Below are positions 28,057 to 36,837 of a stretch of DNA of 64,000 bases, piece by piece. The position numbers and the translations under genes were made by a program. This DNA is from an uncultured Caulobacterales bacterium. GTDB taxonomy: Bacteria; Pseudomonadota; Alphaproteobacteria; Caulobacterales; Caulobacteraceae. The DNA lies in NCBI GenBank assembly GCA_903884425.1, contig CAISEP010000016.1:372001-436000 (forward strand), in the 5' to 3' direction. Below the pieces are notes generated by a model. The model was not told the DNA's origin, made no database searches, and saw only the letters and a list, made by a program, of their open reading frames with translations. Numbering within the stretch: the first letter of the stretch is position 1; every line of letters begins with the position of its first letter.

Positions 28057-29061
28057 TCACAGCTCGAGCCCGACCAGGGACCGGGCAAAGGCCCGGGCAT
28101 CAAAGGGTTGCAGGTCGTCGGGGGACTCGCCCACGCCGACCAGCTTGATCGGGGCCCCGCCGGCCTCCGCCGCCGCCAGCAGCACGCCGCCCCGGGCGGT
28201 GCCATCCAGCTTGGTCATGACGAGGCCGGTCACGTTCGCCGTGGCCGCAAATCCCGTCGCCTGGGCCAGACCGTTGCGACCCACCGTGGCATCCAGCACC
28301 AGCAGCGTCTCGTGCGGGAGGGCGGGGTCCATCTTCTTCAGCACGCGAACGATCTTCGCCAGCTCGTCCATCAGGCCGGACTTGTTCTGCAGCCGACCGG
28401 CCGTGTCGATGAGCACCACGTCATAGCCCTCGTCCCGGGCCCGGGTGACGGCATCGAAGGCGAGCCCCGCGGCATCCGCCCCGGGACCCTTGGAGACGAA
28501 TCCGGCATTGGCCCGCTGCGCCCAGACCTGCAGCTGCTCGATGGCGGCGGCGCGGAAGGTGTCCCCCGCGGCAATCAGCACCCGGGCGTTGCGGCGGGAC
28601 AGCTCGTAGGCGATCTTGCCCAGGGTCGTGGTCTTGCCGGAGCCGTTCACCCCCACGAACAGCACCACATAGGGGCGCGGGCCCCCCAGGGGCTCGAACC
28701 GGCCCTCATGGGGCACAAGCTCGGCGGTGATGGCGTCGGCGAGGCTTTCCTTCACCTCCGTCTCGCTGGCTTCCTTGTCGAACCGCGCGCGGCCGAAGGC
28801 GGCGGCGATCCGGCCCGCGGCGGCGGCCCCGATGTCGGCCTCGATCAGCATCTCCTCCAGGCGGTCGAGGTCGTCCTGGTCCAGGCGCTTGCGGGTGAGG
28901 ACGCTGGTGACCTGCTCCGCCAGCCGGGTGGAGGACTTGCCCAGCCCCTCGGACAGGCGCTGGAACCAGCCGGCCTTCTGCCGCCCGAAGCCGCCCGGGA
29001 TCGGTACGACGATGGAACCGCCGTCGCTGTCAGGGTCGGGGGGAGTGTTCGGGTCGCTCAT
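28057..29061 (-). CDS. ftsY: Signal recognition particle receptor FtsY
   Basis: 334 residues. SRP-GTPase that docks ribosome-SRP complexes at the membrane. N domain about 30-115 (GLGKSSTRLAEQVTSVLT), G domain with GVNGSGKTTTLGKIA, DTAGRLQNKSGLMDEL, TKLDGTARGGVLL and GVGESPDDLQPF. The N-terminal acidic A domain is short. Cotranscribed with the YciB/IspZ gene. Confidence 0.96.
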   Translation of the reverse strand: MSDPNTPPDPDSDGGSIVVPIPGGFGRQKAGWFQRLSEGLGKSSTRLAEQVTSVLTRKRLDQDDLDRLEEMLIEADIGAAAAGRIAAAFGRARFDKEASETEVKESLADAITAELVPHEGRFEPLGGPRPYVVLFVGVNGSGKTTTLGKIAYELSRRNARVLIAAGDTFRAAAIEQLQVWAQRANAGFVSKGPGADAAGLAFDAVTRARDEGYDVVLIDTAGRLQNKSGLMDELAKIVRVLKKMDPALPHETLLVLDATVGRNGLAQATGFAATANVTGLVMTKLDGTARGGVLLAAAEAGGAPIKLVGVGESPDDLQPFDARAFARSLVGLEL

Positions 29062-29109
29062 GCAGACGTCTTAGGCTGGCTGAAGGCAATGGGCAATTCG
29101 TTGCGCGGA

Positions 29110-30009
29110 TCAGGCGTTGCGCAGGGCGTCGGCCAGCAGGCGCGCCTCGGGCCCGCGGCTGGACCCGGCGCGCCAGGCGACGACGATCTGCCGGGAGGGG
29201 GCACCCGCCGTCATCGGCCGCACCACCACGGGGGCGGTCTGGGTCAGGCCCGCATCCACCGCCACTCCGGGCAGCAGGGACACGCCCAGCCCCGACCCCA
29301 CCATCTGCACCAGGGTGTGCAGGGAGGTGGCCGCAAACCCGCCCTCGGCCCCGCTGCTGCGCAGGCCGTCCAGGCTGCAGGCGGCCAGGGCGTGGTCGCG
29401 CAGGCAGTGCCCGTCCTCCAGCAGGATCAGGTCATCCTCGCCCAGGTCCTCGGGGCTGACCGTCTGCAGGGTCGCGATCCGGTGATTGGCGGGAGCGATG
29501 GCATAGAAGGGGTCCACCGCCACCGGCGCATGGTCGATCCCCTGCAGGTCATAGGGCAGGGCGATCAGGGCCGCATCCAGGCCGCCGCTCTTCAGGGACG
29601 AGACCAGGCGGGCGGTCATGTCCTCCCGCAGGAACAGGCGCAGGTTCGGGAACTTCAGCCGCAGGGCGGGGAGCGTCCGGGGCAGAAGGAACGGGGCAAT
29701 GGTGGGGATCACGCCCAGCCGGAAGCGGCCGGACAGGGGCTGGCCGGCACTGCGGGCCGCCTGCACCAGATCCTCGGCCTGGGCCAGGATATCCGCCGCG
29801 CGGGCGACGGCCTCCTCTCCCACCGGCGTCAGGATCACCCGGGACCGGCCCCGGTCCACCACCGGGGCACCCAGCACCTTCTCCAGCTCCGCCACGCCGG
29901 CGGACAGGGTCGGCTGGGTCACATGGGCGGCATCGGCGGCGCGGCTGAAGGAGCCGTGCTCTGCCAGGAGCTTGAGATACTGGAGCTGTCGCAGGGTGGG
30001 GAGAAGCAT
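29110..30009 (-). CDS. oxyR: LysR-family hydrogen peroxide-responsive regulator OxyR
   Basis: 299 residues. N-terminal LysR winged helix (GSFSRAADAAHVTQPTLSAG), C-terminal sensor domain containing LLEDGHCLRDHALAAC: C202 and C211 correspond in context and spacing (8 residues between) to the OxyR peroxide-sensing cysteines. Expected to activate peroxide-defence genes. No catalase or peroxidase gene is adjacent in the window. Short gap (about 50 nt) before ftsY, which is in the same orientation. Confidence 0.9.
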   Translation of the reverse strand: MLLPTLRQLQYLKLLAEHGSFSRAADAAHVTQPTLSAGVAELEKVLGAPVVDRGRSRVILTPVGEEAVARAADILAQAEDLVQAARSAGQPLSGRFRLGVIPTIAPFLLPRTLPALRLKFPNLRLFLREDMTARLVSSLKSGGLDAALIALPYDLQGIDHAPVAVDPFYAIAPANHRIATLQTVSPEDLGEDDLILLEDGHCLRDHALAACSLDGLRSSGAEGGFAATSLHTLVQMVGSGLGVSLLPGVAVDAGLTQTAPVVVRPMTAGAPSRQIVVAWRAGSSRGPEARLLADALRNA

Positions 30010-30063
30010 GGGCCGAATATAGGGCTTGCCTATGGCTTCGGCAATTTGGATCGACTTTGTCTG

Positions 30064-31236
30064 TTACCACATCCCCGGCTCGGCCCGGGGATTGTCTGGA
30101 TGGGACTCCAGGTGATGCGCCAGATCCGCGTCCAGGGTCTTCCAGGTGATGGTCCGGGCGACCAGGGCATAGATCCAGTGGATCGGCACGATCCGGTGGC
30201 GGCCATAGTTCAGGAGCGGCACCAGGGAATGGCCCAGTTCGATCTTCACCCGATAGCCGGTCTGCCCGCTCTGCAGCCGCTCCGCCCCCCGGGCCAGGGC
30301 CCAGTCGATGGCCGCGTCCGTGAGGCGGAAGTACAGCATCCAGTCCCGCGGCCGCTCATAGTCGATGCCGATGAACTTGTTCACCACCGCCTCACCCAGG
30401 TCCAGCAGCAGCATGAAGGCCACCAGCCGTCCGTCCGCCCGGTCCCGAAGCAGCAGGAAGTGCACCGCCGGCTCCGTCGCGATCCGTTGGAAGAATCGCT
30501 GGTCCAGGCGCTCGAACTGGGTCGTGGCCTTGAGGTAGGTCTGCAGAAACAGGCCGAACACCTCCTCCAGCACCGCGGGCGACGGGGTCTGGATCACCGT
30601 CACCTCGAGATCCGCCTGCTCCACGCTCCGCCGCAGCTTGCGGCGCAGTTGCTGGCGGTGGGAGGGCTTCATCCCGGCGAAATAGCCGGCCTTGTCCCGG
30701 GACCGGAACCGCACCTCCGCCCCCGGATAGCTTTCGGTGTGGAACAGGCCGCGCCGGGTCTCGAGGCCCACCATGTCAGGGGCGTAGGACATGGGCAGGT
30801 CCTTCCACACCAGCATCAGGGCGCGATGGTCCCGGGCAATGCCGTCCATGGCCCGGTCGATGGCGGCGAAGACGGCGGCGCGGTCCTCGCCCGGCAGCAC
30901 GGCCACCGTCCCCTCGTCGGAGATGGGACAGCCCACGAACAGGGTCCGCTGCGCCATCACCGCCGGAAAGACCCGTCCCAGCACCTGGAACACCGGCATC
31001 AGATCGTCCGGCACCACCAGCTCCACCGGCACGTCCGCCACGAACATGGGGGCCATCCCGACCGGTTCGCCGCCCCGTTCCACCACGGCGTAGAGAAAGG
31101 TGAACTGGTCGGCGAGACCGCCCTCCTCCAGGGTCTGGTACCACCAGCGCCCTTCGAGGGGCGGGGCGAACCCGGTGTCCCACAGGGTCTCCGGCACCTC
31201 CGCCGCCCGGCTTACCACGCGAACGGTCAGGCTCAT
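30064..31236 (-). CDS. GNAT/FemAB-like acyltransferase (peptidogalycan biosynthesis family)
   Basis: 390 residues. Matches large bacterial proteins with a double GNAT/FemAB fold; seen RSRDKAGYFAGMKPSHRQQLRRKLRR, LFLQTYLKATTQFERLDQRFF, LVAFMLLLDLGEAVVNKFIGIDY and the C-terminal GYRVKIELGHSLVPLLNYGRH. Substrate unknown. Its ATG overlaps the stop of the downstream SMR-like gene (ATGA), so it is translationally coupled to a pair of small membrane transporters; a lipid- or glycan-modifying role is inference. Confidence 0.75.
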   Translation of the reverse strand: MSLTVRVVSRAAEVPETLWDTGFAPPLEGRWWYQTLEEGGLADQFTFLYAVVERGGEPVGMAPMFVADVPVELVVPDDLMPVFQVLGRVFPAVMAQRTLFVGCPISDEGTVAVLPGEDRAAVFAAIDRAMDGIARDHRALMLVWKDLPMSYAPDMVGLETRRGLFHTESYPGAEVRFRSRDKAGYFAGMKPSHRQQLRRKLRRSVEQADLEVTVIQTPSPAVLEEVFGLFLQTYLKATTQFERLDQRFFQRIATEPAVHFLLLRDRADGRLVAFMLLLDLGEAVVNKFIGIDYERPRDWMLYFRLTDAAIDWALARGAERLQSGQTGYRVKIELGHSLVPLLNYGRHRIVPIHWIYALVARTITWKTLDADLAHHLESHPDNPRAEPGMW

Positions 31237-31565
31237 GCCTCGCCCCCCATCAGGGCCACGCCCGTCAGGATCAGCAGCAGGCCAGCCCCGCGCATCCAGG
31301 AAATTCGCTCCCCCAGCAAAAGCCGGGAGAGGATGGCCACCGACACGAAGCTGAGGCTGCCCATGGCGAAGGCCACGCTGACATCCACCAGGGTGAGGGC
31401 CAGGGTGTAGAGCGCGATCTCGGTCCCGTAGGCCACGACGCCGAGGCCGATCCACAGCCGGGACCGGTCCGGGCGGACCGAGGCGGTCTTCCACGCGATC
31501 TGCGCCAGACCCTCGATCACGGCGCAGACGATGATCAGGCCAAGGCCCAGGAGGGTCCGGTTCAT
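31233..31565 (-). CDS. SMR/EamA-type small four-helix transporter subunit (second of pair)
   Basis: 110 residues with four predicted membrane helices; IEGLAQIAWKTAS after helix 1 and LSFVSVAILSRLLLGERIS place it in the DMT/SMR superfamily, like the ArnE/ArnF or EmrE type. It overlaps both neighbours by four bases (ATGA on each side). Probably forms a heterodimer with the preceding gene product. Substrate unknown. Confidence 0.78.
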   Translation of the reverse strand: MNRTLLGLGLIIVCAVIEGLAQIAWKTASVRPDRSRLWIGLGVVAYGTEIALYTLALTLVDVSVAFAMGSLSFVSVAILSRLLLGERISWMRGAGLLLILTGVALMGGEA

Positions 31566-31993
31566 CGGGCGGGCAGGGTGTTGTGGTCGGTGCGCGACAC
31601 CAGGAAGACGCCGGCCAGGATCAGAACCATCCCGAGGATCCGTCCGGGGGTGACCGCCTCGTGCAGCCAGACGGCGGAGACGGCGGCCACCGAGACGTAG
31701 CTGAGCGCCGTGATCGGCAGGGCATAGGACACATCCGCGTCGTCCAGCACCTTCAGCCAGTTGACCATCTGCAGCCCGATCAGCACGGCCACGGCCAGGA
31801 ACAGGGGCCGGGTCAGGACCGCCCGGGCCGCCCCGATGGGGTCCGTCGCCGCATCGGCGGGAAGGGTCAGGGCCGCCCGCTTCCACACGGTCTGCACCGC
31901 CGTGTCGAGGACGATGGCCGCGATCAGGCCCAGAACCAGCCGGGTGGGCAGTTTCCGGGTCGCTGCGGCGGACGGGGGCGGATCGGATCCCAT
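31562..31993 (-). CDS. SMR/EamA-type small four-helix transporter subunit (first of pair)
   Basis: 143 residues with four predicted helices: LVLGLIAAIVLDTAVQTVWK, LFLAVAVLIGLQMVNWLKVL, ALPITALSYVSVAAVSAVWL and RILGMVLILAGVFLV. The helix-2/3 pattern and the WLHEAVTP turn are typical of DMT transporters. First gene of a tightly overlapping three-gene cassette with its partner subunit and an acyltransferase. Substrate unknown. Confidence 0.78.
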   Translation of the reverse strand: MGSDPPPSAAATRKLPTRLVLGLIAAIVLDTAVQTVWKRAALTLPADAATDPIGAARAVLTRPLFLAVAVLIGLQMVNWLKVLDDADVSYALPITALSYVSVAAVSAVWLHEAVTPGRILGMVLILAGVFLVSRTDHNTLPAR

Positions 31994-32151
31994 GTGCCGT
32001 TCTTAGGCATCCCGTCGCCCGGTCCGCAAGTCGCTGGCTGCGTCCGGCAGGTGACAGGATCATGAAACTCCACCCCCCGACCGGTACCCAAGCTCCGACA
32101 GGTGTTGACATTTTCGGCTATTGGTCGAGAAGAGACCGCTTCCTCGGTGAC

Positions 32152-32191
32152 GCCCCCGGCGCGATTTCCGCGACCCGGGGCTTCTGCTTTT
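32152..32191 (+). terminator. Terminator-like hairpin in the argD leader (candidate attenuator)
   Basis: GCCCC(C)GG-CGCG (32152-32163) pairs with CGCG-(AC)-CCGGGGC (32169-32181) around loop ATTTC, about 11 bp with small bulges, followed by TTCTGCTTTT (32182-32191). It lies just before the argD ribosome site (GGGAG at 32192). No upstream plus-strand gene needs terminating here, so attenuation of argDF is possible. Confidence 0.5.
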
Positions 32192-32203
32192 GGGAGCAGC
32201 TCC

Positions 32204-33430
32204 ATGTCCAACGTCGAAGTTCCGGTCCCCGCTGATCACCTGATGGGCGTGTACAATCGTGCGCCCCTGACCTTCGACCGAGGCCGAGGCGTGCGCCTGA
32301 TCACCGAGGACGGCGACGAATATCTGGACTGCATGGCCGGCATCGCCACCTGCGGCCTCGGTCACGCCCATCCCCGGCTGGTGGAGGCAGTGAAGCGGCA
32401 GTCGGAAAAGCTGTGGCACGTCTCCAACGTGTTCCGCATCAAGGAGCAGGAGGCCCTGGCCAAGCGGCTGACGGATGCCTCCTTCGCCGACGTGGCGTTC
32501 TTCACCAATTCCGGGGCGGAGTCCCTGGAATGCGCACTGAAGACCGCCCGCAAGTATCACAGCGCCAATGGCCAGCCGGAACGGATCGACGTGATCGGCT
32601 TCGACGGCTCGTTCCACGGCCGGACCTACGCCACCATCAATGCGGCAGGCAATCCGTCCTATGTCGAGGGCTTCGGCCCCCGCCTGCCCGGCTATGTCCA
32701 GGTGAAGTTCGGCGATCACGAGGCCCTGAAGGCCGCCATTGCCGCCCCGACCACCGCCGCCGTGCTTCTCGAGCCCGTTCAGGGTGAGGGTGGTGCCCGC
32801 GCCGTGCCGGACCACTGCCTGCGCGACCTGCGGGCGCTGTGCACCGAGCATGGCGTGCTGCTGATCCTGGACGAGGTCCAGTGCGGTCTGGGCCGCACCG
32901 GCCAGCTGTTCGCCCACGAATGGGCGGGCGAGGCACAGCCCGACATCATGGCCCTGGCCAAGGCGCTGGGGAACGGCTTTCCGGTGGGGGTGTGCCTGGC
33001 CACCGCCGAGGCGGCCAAGGGCATGACCACCGGCACCCACGGGTCCACCTATGGCGGCAACCCGTTTGCCATGGCCGTGGCGGCCGAGGCCTTCGACGAA
33101 CTGTCGAACCCGGCGCTTCTGTCCCATGTCCGCGACGTGGCGGGCTATTTCACCCAGCAGCTGGAGGGGCTGAAGTCCCGCTTCCCGGACATCATCGTCG
33201 ACATCCGCGGCCGCGGCCTGCTGATCGGCGTGAAGCTGATCCCCAACAACCGCAGCTTCATGGGCTGGGCCCGGGACGAGAAGCTTCTCATCGCCGGCGG
33301 CGGTGACAACTGCGTACGTCTGCTGCCGCCCCTGATCATCACCCAGGAAGAGGCCCGGGAGGCCATCGAGAAGTTCGAGCGCGCCTGCCTCCGCGCCCGG
33401 GACGACCTGGCGGGAGCAAGGGCGTCGTGA
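32204..33430 (+). CDS. argD: Acetylornithine aminotransferase
   Basis: 408-residue PLP-dependent class III aminotransferase in arginine synthesis. Seen: [70 protein letters not shown] (PLP Asp) and [14 protein letters not shown] (Schiff-base Lys). May also act in lysine synthesis. ATG 32204 has GGGAG 8 nt upstream. Overlaps argF by GTGA. The leader carries a terminator-like hairpin. Confidence 0.95.
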   Translation: MSNVEVPVPADHLMGVYNRAPLTFDRGRGVRLITEDGDEYLDCMAGIATCGLGHAHPRLVEAVKRQSEKLWHVSNVFRIKEQEALAKRLTDASFADVAFFTNSGAESLECALKTARKYHSANGQPERIDVIGFDGSFHGRTYATINAAGNPSYVEGFGPRLPGYVQVKFGDHEALKAAIAAPTTAAVLLEPVQGEGGARAVPDHCLRDLRALCTEHGVLLILDEVQCGLGRTGQLFAHEWAGEAQPDIMALAKALGNGFPVGVCLATAEAAKGMTTGTHGSTYGGNPFAMAVAAEAFDELSNPALLSHVRDVAGYFTQQLEGLKSRFPDIIVDIRGRGLLIGVKLIPNNRSFMGWARDEKLLIAGGGDNCVRLLPPLIITQEEAREAIEKFERACLRARDDLAGARAS

Positions 33431-34350
33431 CGGCCCGGCATTTCCTCGATCTGTGGAAGATCGAAGGGACGGACCTGCGGACCATTCTCGACGAGGCCCA
33501 CCGGCGCAAGGCGGCCCGGGCTGGCTGGCCCACCGGCCGGGTCGATGCCGACGCCCCCCTGAAGGACCGGGTACTGGCCATGGTGTTCGAGAAGAACTCC
33601 ACCCGCACCCGCTTCTCCTTCGATGCCGCCATCCGTCAGCTGGGCGGGTCCAGCATCATCGCCAATGCCGGCGACATGCAGCTGGGCCGCGGGGAACCGA
33701 TCGAGGACACGGCCCGGGTCCTGTCGCGGATGGTGGATGCGATCATGATCCGCGCCAACCGGCACGAGGACGTGGAGCGCCTGGCCCAGGCGGCCACGGT
33801 CCCCGTGGTCAACGGCCTGACGGACCGGAGCCATCCCTGCCAGATCCTGGCGGACCTCCTCACCATCGAGGAGCGCCGGGGTCCGGTGCGGGGCATGACG
33901 CTGGCCTGGGTGGGGGACGGCAACAATGTCTGTGCCAGCCTGATCCACGCCTCCGGCCGGCTGGGCTTTCGCCTGCGCATTGCCTGTCCGGCGGACTATC
34001 ATCCGGACCTGATGGATCTGGCCCGGTCCGGAGACGGGGATGTGACCGTGACCCAGGACGCGGCCATGGCCGTCGCCGGGGCCGATGCGGTGTTCACAGA
34101 CACGTGGGTGTCCATGGGCGATACCGACCACGAGGCGCGGCTGGCGGCGTTCGAGCCTTATTGCGTCGATGGGGCGTTGATGGCCCGGGCCGCGAAGGAC
34201 GCGCTGTTCCTGCACTGCCTCCCGGCCCACCGCGGGGAAGAAGTGACCGACGACGTGATCGACGGGCCCCAGTCGGTGATCTTCGACGAGGCGGAGAACC
34301 GCCTGCACGCCCAGAAGGCCGTGCTGGTCTGGTGCTTCGGCCTGATCTGA
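33427..34350 (+). CDS. argF: Ornithine carbamoyltransferase
   Basis: 307 residues. Makes citrulline from ornithine and carbamoyl phosphate. Seen: [14 protein letters not shown] (carbamoyl-phosphate site), [13 protein letters not shown], the ornithine-loop MGDTD-type sequence ([10 protein letters not shown]), and [13 protein letters not shown]. Starts at GTG 33427, overlapping the argD stop. Translationally coupled argDF pair, usual in alphaproteobacteria. Confidence 0.96.
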   Translation: MTARHFLDLWKIEGTDLRTILDEAHRRKAARAGWPTGRVDADAPLKDRVLAMVFEKNSTRTRFSFDAAIRQLGGSSIIANAGDMQLGRGEPIEDTARVLSRMVDAIMIRANRHEDVERLAQAATVPVVNGLTDRSHPCQILADLLTIEERRGPVRGMTLAWVGDGNNVCASLIHASGRLGFRLRIACPADYHPDLMDLARSGDGDVTVTQDAAMAVAGADAVFTDTWVSMGDTDHEARLAAFEPYCVDGALMARAAKDALFLHCLPAHRGEEVTDDVIDGPQSVIFDEAENRLHAQKAVLVWCFGLI

Positions 34351-34364
34351 TCCGGTCCTGAACG

Positions 34365-34396
34365 AAAAAGAGGGCCGGACGCCTATGCGCCGGCCC
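34365..34396 (-). terminator. Terminator of the aldolase gene (possibly bidirectional)
   Basis: GGGCCGG (34372-34378) pairs with CCGGCCC (34390-34396), with an inner CGC/GCG extension. The A run at 34365-34369 reads as a U tract on the minus strand, 24-56 nt after the aldolase stop. It also follows argF by 21 nt. Confidence 0.7.
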
Positions 34397-34420
34397 CCGA
34401 TTTCCGTCCGGAAGGAGGGA

Positions 34421-35440
34421 TCAGGCGACCTTTTCCAGCGCGCCTTCCCATTGGCCGAGGCTCGCCAGGCCGTTCATCTTCGCCCGGTGAGCAAAGGCCT
34501 TCTGGGCGGCGGGGACATTGGCGGCCTTGCCGGACCAGGCCTTCTGCGGCGCGGCCTGCAGGGCCCGGCCGTAGGAGAAGGTCATCTTCCACGGGAAGCC
34601 GCCGAGGCGGTTCATGGCGTCCAGATGCGCCGTGGCCTGCTCGTCCGACTGGCCGCCGGACAGATAGGCGATGCCCGGCACCGCCGACGGCACCGTGGCC
34701 TTCAGGCAGGCAATGGTGCGCTCCGCCACCTGGGCGACGGACGCCTGGGTGGGGCACAGCTTGCCGGAGACGACCATGTTCGGCTTCAGCACGATGCCCT
34801 CCAGGGGCACCCGGGCCAGGAACAGCTCCTCGAACACGGTCTGCAGGACGAAGCGGGTCACCTCGTCGCAGCGCTCGACCGTGTGGGCACCGTCCATGAG
34901 CACTTCCGGCTCGACGATGGGCACGATCTGGTGGGCCTGGCACAGGGCCGCATAGCGGGCCAGGGCGTGGGCATTGGCCTTGATCGCTCCCGCCGTGGGA
35001 ATGCCGTCGGCAATGTCGATCACCGCCCGCCACTTGGCGAACCGGGCCCCGCGGGCATAGTACTTGGTCAGGCGCTCGGCCAGGCGGTCGAGGCCCACGG
35101 TCACCGTTTCGCCCGGGAATCCGGGAAGCGGCTGCACGCCCTCGTCCACCTTGATCCCGGGGATGGAGCCGGCGGCCGTGATCAGGTCCACCAGCGGCGT
35201 GCCGTCGGCGGCATTCTGCCACAGGGTCTCGTCATAGAGGATCACGCCGGAGACATAGCTCATGGCGTCCTTTGCCCGGAACATCAGCTCGCGGTAGTCC
35301 CGGCGATGCTCCTCGGTATTCTCGACGCCGATCGCATCAAACCGCTTCTTGATCGTTCCCGTGGACTCGTCGGCGGCCAGGATGCCGCGCCCCGGGGCCA
35401 CCATCTTTTCCGCAACACTGTTCAGCGCAGCCAGATCCAT
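34421..35440 (-). CDS. Class I fructose-bisphosphate aldolase
   Basis: 339 residues. Schiff-base aldolase of glycolysis/gluconeogenesis. Seen: GRGILAADESTGTIKKRF, GVILYDETLWQ, GARFAKWRAVIDI (substrate Lys/Arg), IVPIVEPEVLMDG, and GIVLKPNMV, where the lysine forms the Schiff base. Eukaryote-like class I type, present in many alphaproteobacteria. Monocistronic: converges on argF, and 167 nt with no other gene precede it. Confidence 0.95.
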   Translation of the reverse strand: MDLAALNSVAEKMVAPGRGILAADESTGTIKKRFDAIGVENTEEHRRDYRELMFRAKDAMSYVSGVILYDETLWQNAADGTPLVDLITAAGSIPGIKVDEGVQPLPGFPGETVTVGLDRLAERLTKYYARGARFAKWRAVIDIADGIPTAGAIKANAHALARYAALCQAHQIVPIVEPEVLMDGAHTVERCDEVTRFVLQTVFEELFLARVPLEGIVLKPNMVVSGKLCPTQASVAQVAERTIACLKATVPSAVPGIAYLSGGQSDEQATAHLDAMNRLGGFPWKMTFSYGRALQAAPQKAWSGKAANVPAAQKAFAHRAKMNGLASLGQWEGALEKVA

Positions 35441-35607
35441 CTTGTCCTCATGCCGTTGTGATCGTTCCGGTCGCCCGCGAGCGCCGGCAAAGCCCGAATG
35501 GGTTCCACCCTATCTGGCGGGTCTTATAATGGGGTGAAGTGCATTTCAGAAGACGCTCCGGTGCCGGAAACTGCCGACCTCGGGCGAATGCGGGCCTCGG
35601 TGGCCGT

Positions 35608-36048
35608 TCAGTGACCCGGGCCAGGGCTGCGCGACTTGAGGATGGCGGCCTTGATCCGCTCGGTCAGGGCCTCGTCCAGGAACGGCTTTTCCACCAGGGG
35701 CACGGCCATGGCCGCCGCCCATTCGCGACATTTCCGGCCGGGATTGCTGGCGATCAGCACATGCGGCGGCAGGAGCCCGCGGCGTCCGAGCTCCTCCAGA
35801 AGCTGGATTCCGTCCATGCCGGGGAGCCGGAAATCCACCACCAGACAGTCCACATCCGGGATCGCCTGCATCAGATAGGCCTGAGCCGAGAAGAAGGCGG
35901 CCACCCGGTAGCCCTCCGTGCCGAGGGCGAATTCGAGGGAGTTCACGACGGCGCGGTCATCTTCCACCACCGCGACGAGCGGCCTTCGCGCCGCCCGGCC
36001 AGAGGCGCCGCGACGCTGCGCGGGACGGGGCGAACACGTCGTGTCCAT
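35608..36048 (-). CDS. fixT: Receiver-only response regulator, FixT-like feedback inhibitor of FixL
   Basis: 146 residues: a receiver domain without output domain. Acid pocket VEDD (29-31), phosphoacceptor D72 in LVVDFRLPGMDG, S101 and K121 are all present. Cysteines C5, C68 and C107 are notable because Caulobacter FixT, a receiver-like FixL inhibitor made under FixK control, has been reported to bind an Fe-S cluster. It lies downstream of fixL-fixJ, and a FixK-type box is 76-89 bp upstream. The name rests on context and architecture; a phosphate-sink or ordinary single-domain regulator is the alternative. Confidence 0.65.
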   Translation of the reverse strand: MDTTCSPRPAQRRGASGRAARRPLVAVVEDDRAVVNSLEFALGTEGYRVAAFFSAQAYLMQAIPDVDCLVVDFRLPGMDGIQLLEELGRRGLLPPHVLIASNPGRKCREWAAAMAVPLVEKPFLDEALTERIKAAILKSRSPGPGH

Positions 36049-36123
36049 AGTGGACCTTGCGGATGGCGGCCCCGATGCGGGCTTTGGACCTGACAGACTC
36101 TGCGGATGACACGGGGCCTTGCG

Positions 36124-36137
36124 TTGATCCAGCGCAA
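36124..36137. promoter_or_regulatory. FixK/FNR-type box upstream of fixT-like gene
   Basis: TTGATCCAGCGCAA fits the FixK consensus TTG(A/C)-N6-(T/G)CAA. It lies 76-89 bp upstream of the receiver-only gene, in the 144-bp gap after fixJ, where a class II or I activation site would be expected. Confidence 0.5.
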
Positions 36138-36192
36138 TTCGGGCCACCGGGACGGGTCTGGGGCCCATTCCGGGCCGCCCATTTTCGGCAGG

Positions 36193-36837
36193 CTAGCCGT
36201 CGTCGCCGCTGTCGCGGGGCACCAGGGAGGGCGCGAACCGCAGGTCCGCCAGGATTGCCATCTGCACCAGTTCGGCGAAGCTTCCGGCCCCCATCTTGGT
36301 CATGGCCTTGGCGCGATAGACCTCCACCGTGCGGGGGGAGATGTTCAGACGCCAGGCGATGACCTTGTTCGGGTGGCCGTCCACCAGCCCCTGCAGCACC
36401 TCCCGCTCCCGGGCCGAGAGCTGTTCGACGCGGCGGCGGATGTCGGCATGTTCGTCGGCCCCCCGGGGCGCCGAGGCCAGGGCCAGGCGAAGGGCGCGGA
36501 TCAGGTGCGCATCGTCGAAGGGCTTCTCGATGAAGTCCGCCGCCCCGATCTTCATGGCCTCCACCGCCAGGGGCACGTCCCCGTGACCGGTGATGACGAT
36601 GATCGGCAGGTCGGGATCCAGCGCACGGCTTTCCCGGACCAGCTGCAGGCCGTCCATCTCCGGCATGCGGACATCGGTGATCAGGCAGGACATGCGGACC
36701 CCTGCCCGCAGCGCCGCCAGCACCGCATGGGGGTCGGCATAGGTCGTCACCTGATAATCCGCGCTCTCCAGCAGGAAGGCGATGGAATCCCGCACGGCGG
36801 CATCGTCGTCGACCAGATGGACCGTCCCGTCACGCAT
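36193..36837 (-). CDS. fixJ: Two-component response regulator FixJ
   Basis: 214 residues. Receiver domain with HLVDDDAAVRDS, phosphoacceptor D55 in LITDVRMPEMDGLQLV, TGHGDVPLAVEAMK and IEKPFDD; LuxR/GerE-type HTH (LSAREREVLQGLVDGHPNKVI). Phosphorylated by FixL in low oxygen to switch on fixK. Start ATG 36837 overlaps the fixL stop by 8 bp. Confidence 0.94.
   Translation of the reverse strand: MRDGTVHLVDDDAAVRDSIAFLLESADYQVTTYADPHAVLAALRAGVRMSCLITDVRMPEMDGLQLVRESRALDPDLPIIVITGHGDVPLAVEAMKIGAADFIEKPFDDAHLIRALRLALASAPRGADEHADIRRRVEQLSAREREVLQGLVDGHPNKVIAWRLNISPRTVEVYRAKAMTKMGAGSFAELVQMAILADLRFAPSLVPRDSGDDG

Noticed and set aside
27100-31410. Long plus-strand open frame (over 1400 codons) opposite ftsY, oxyR and neighbours.
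   Set aside because: Antisense to several genes with clear family motifs and of shadow-type composition.
32105-32110. TTGACA hexamer upstream of argD as a sigma-70 -35.
   Set aside because: No -10-like element (GCTANAWC or TATAAT) at an acceptable spacing; GGCTATTGG is too close.
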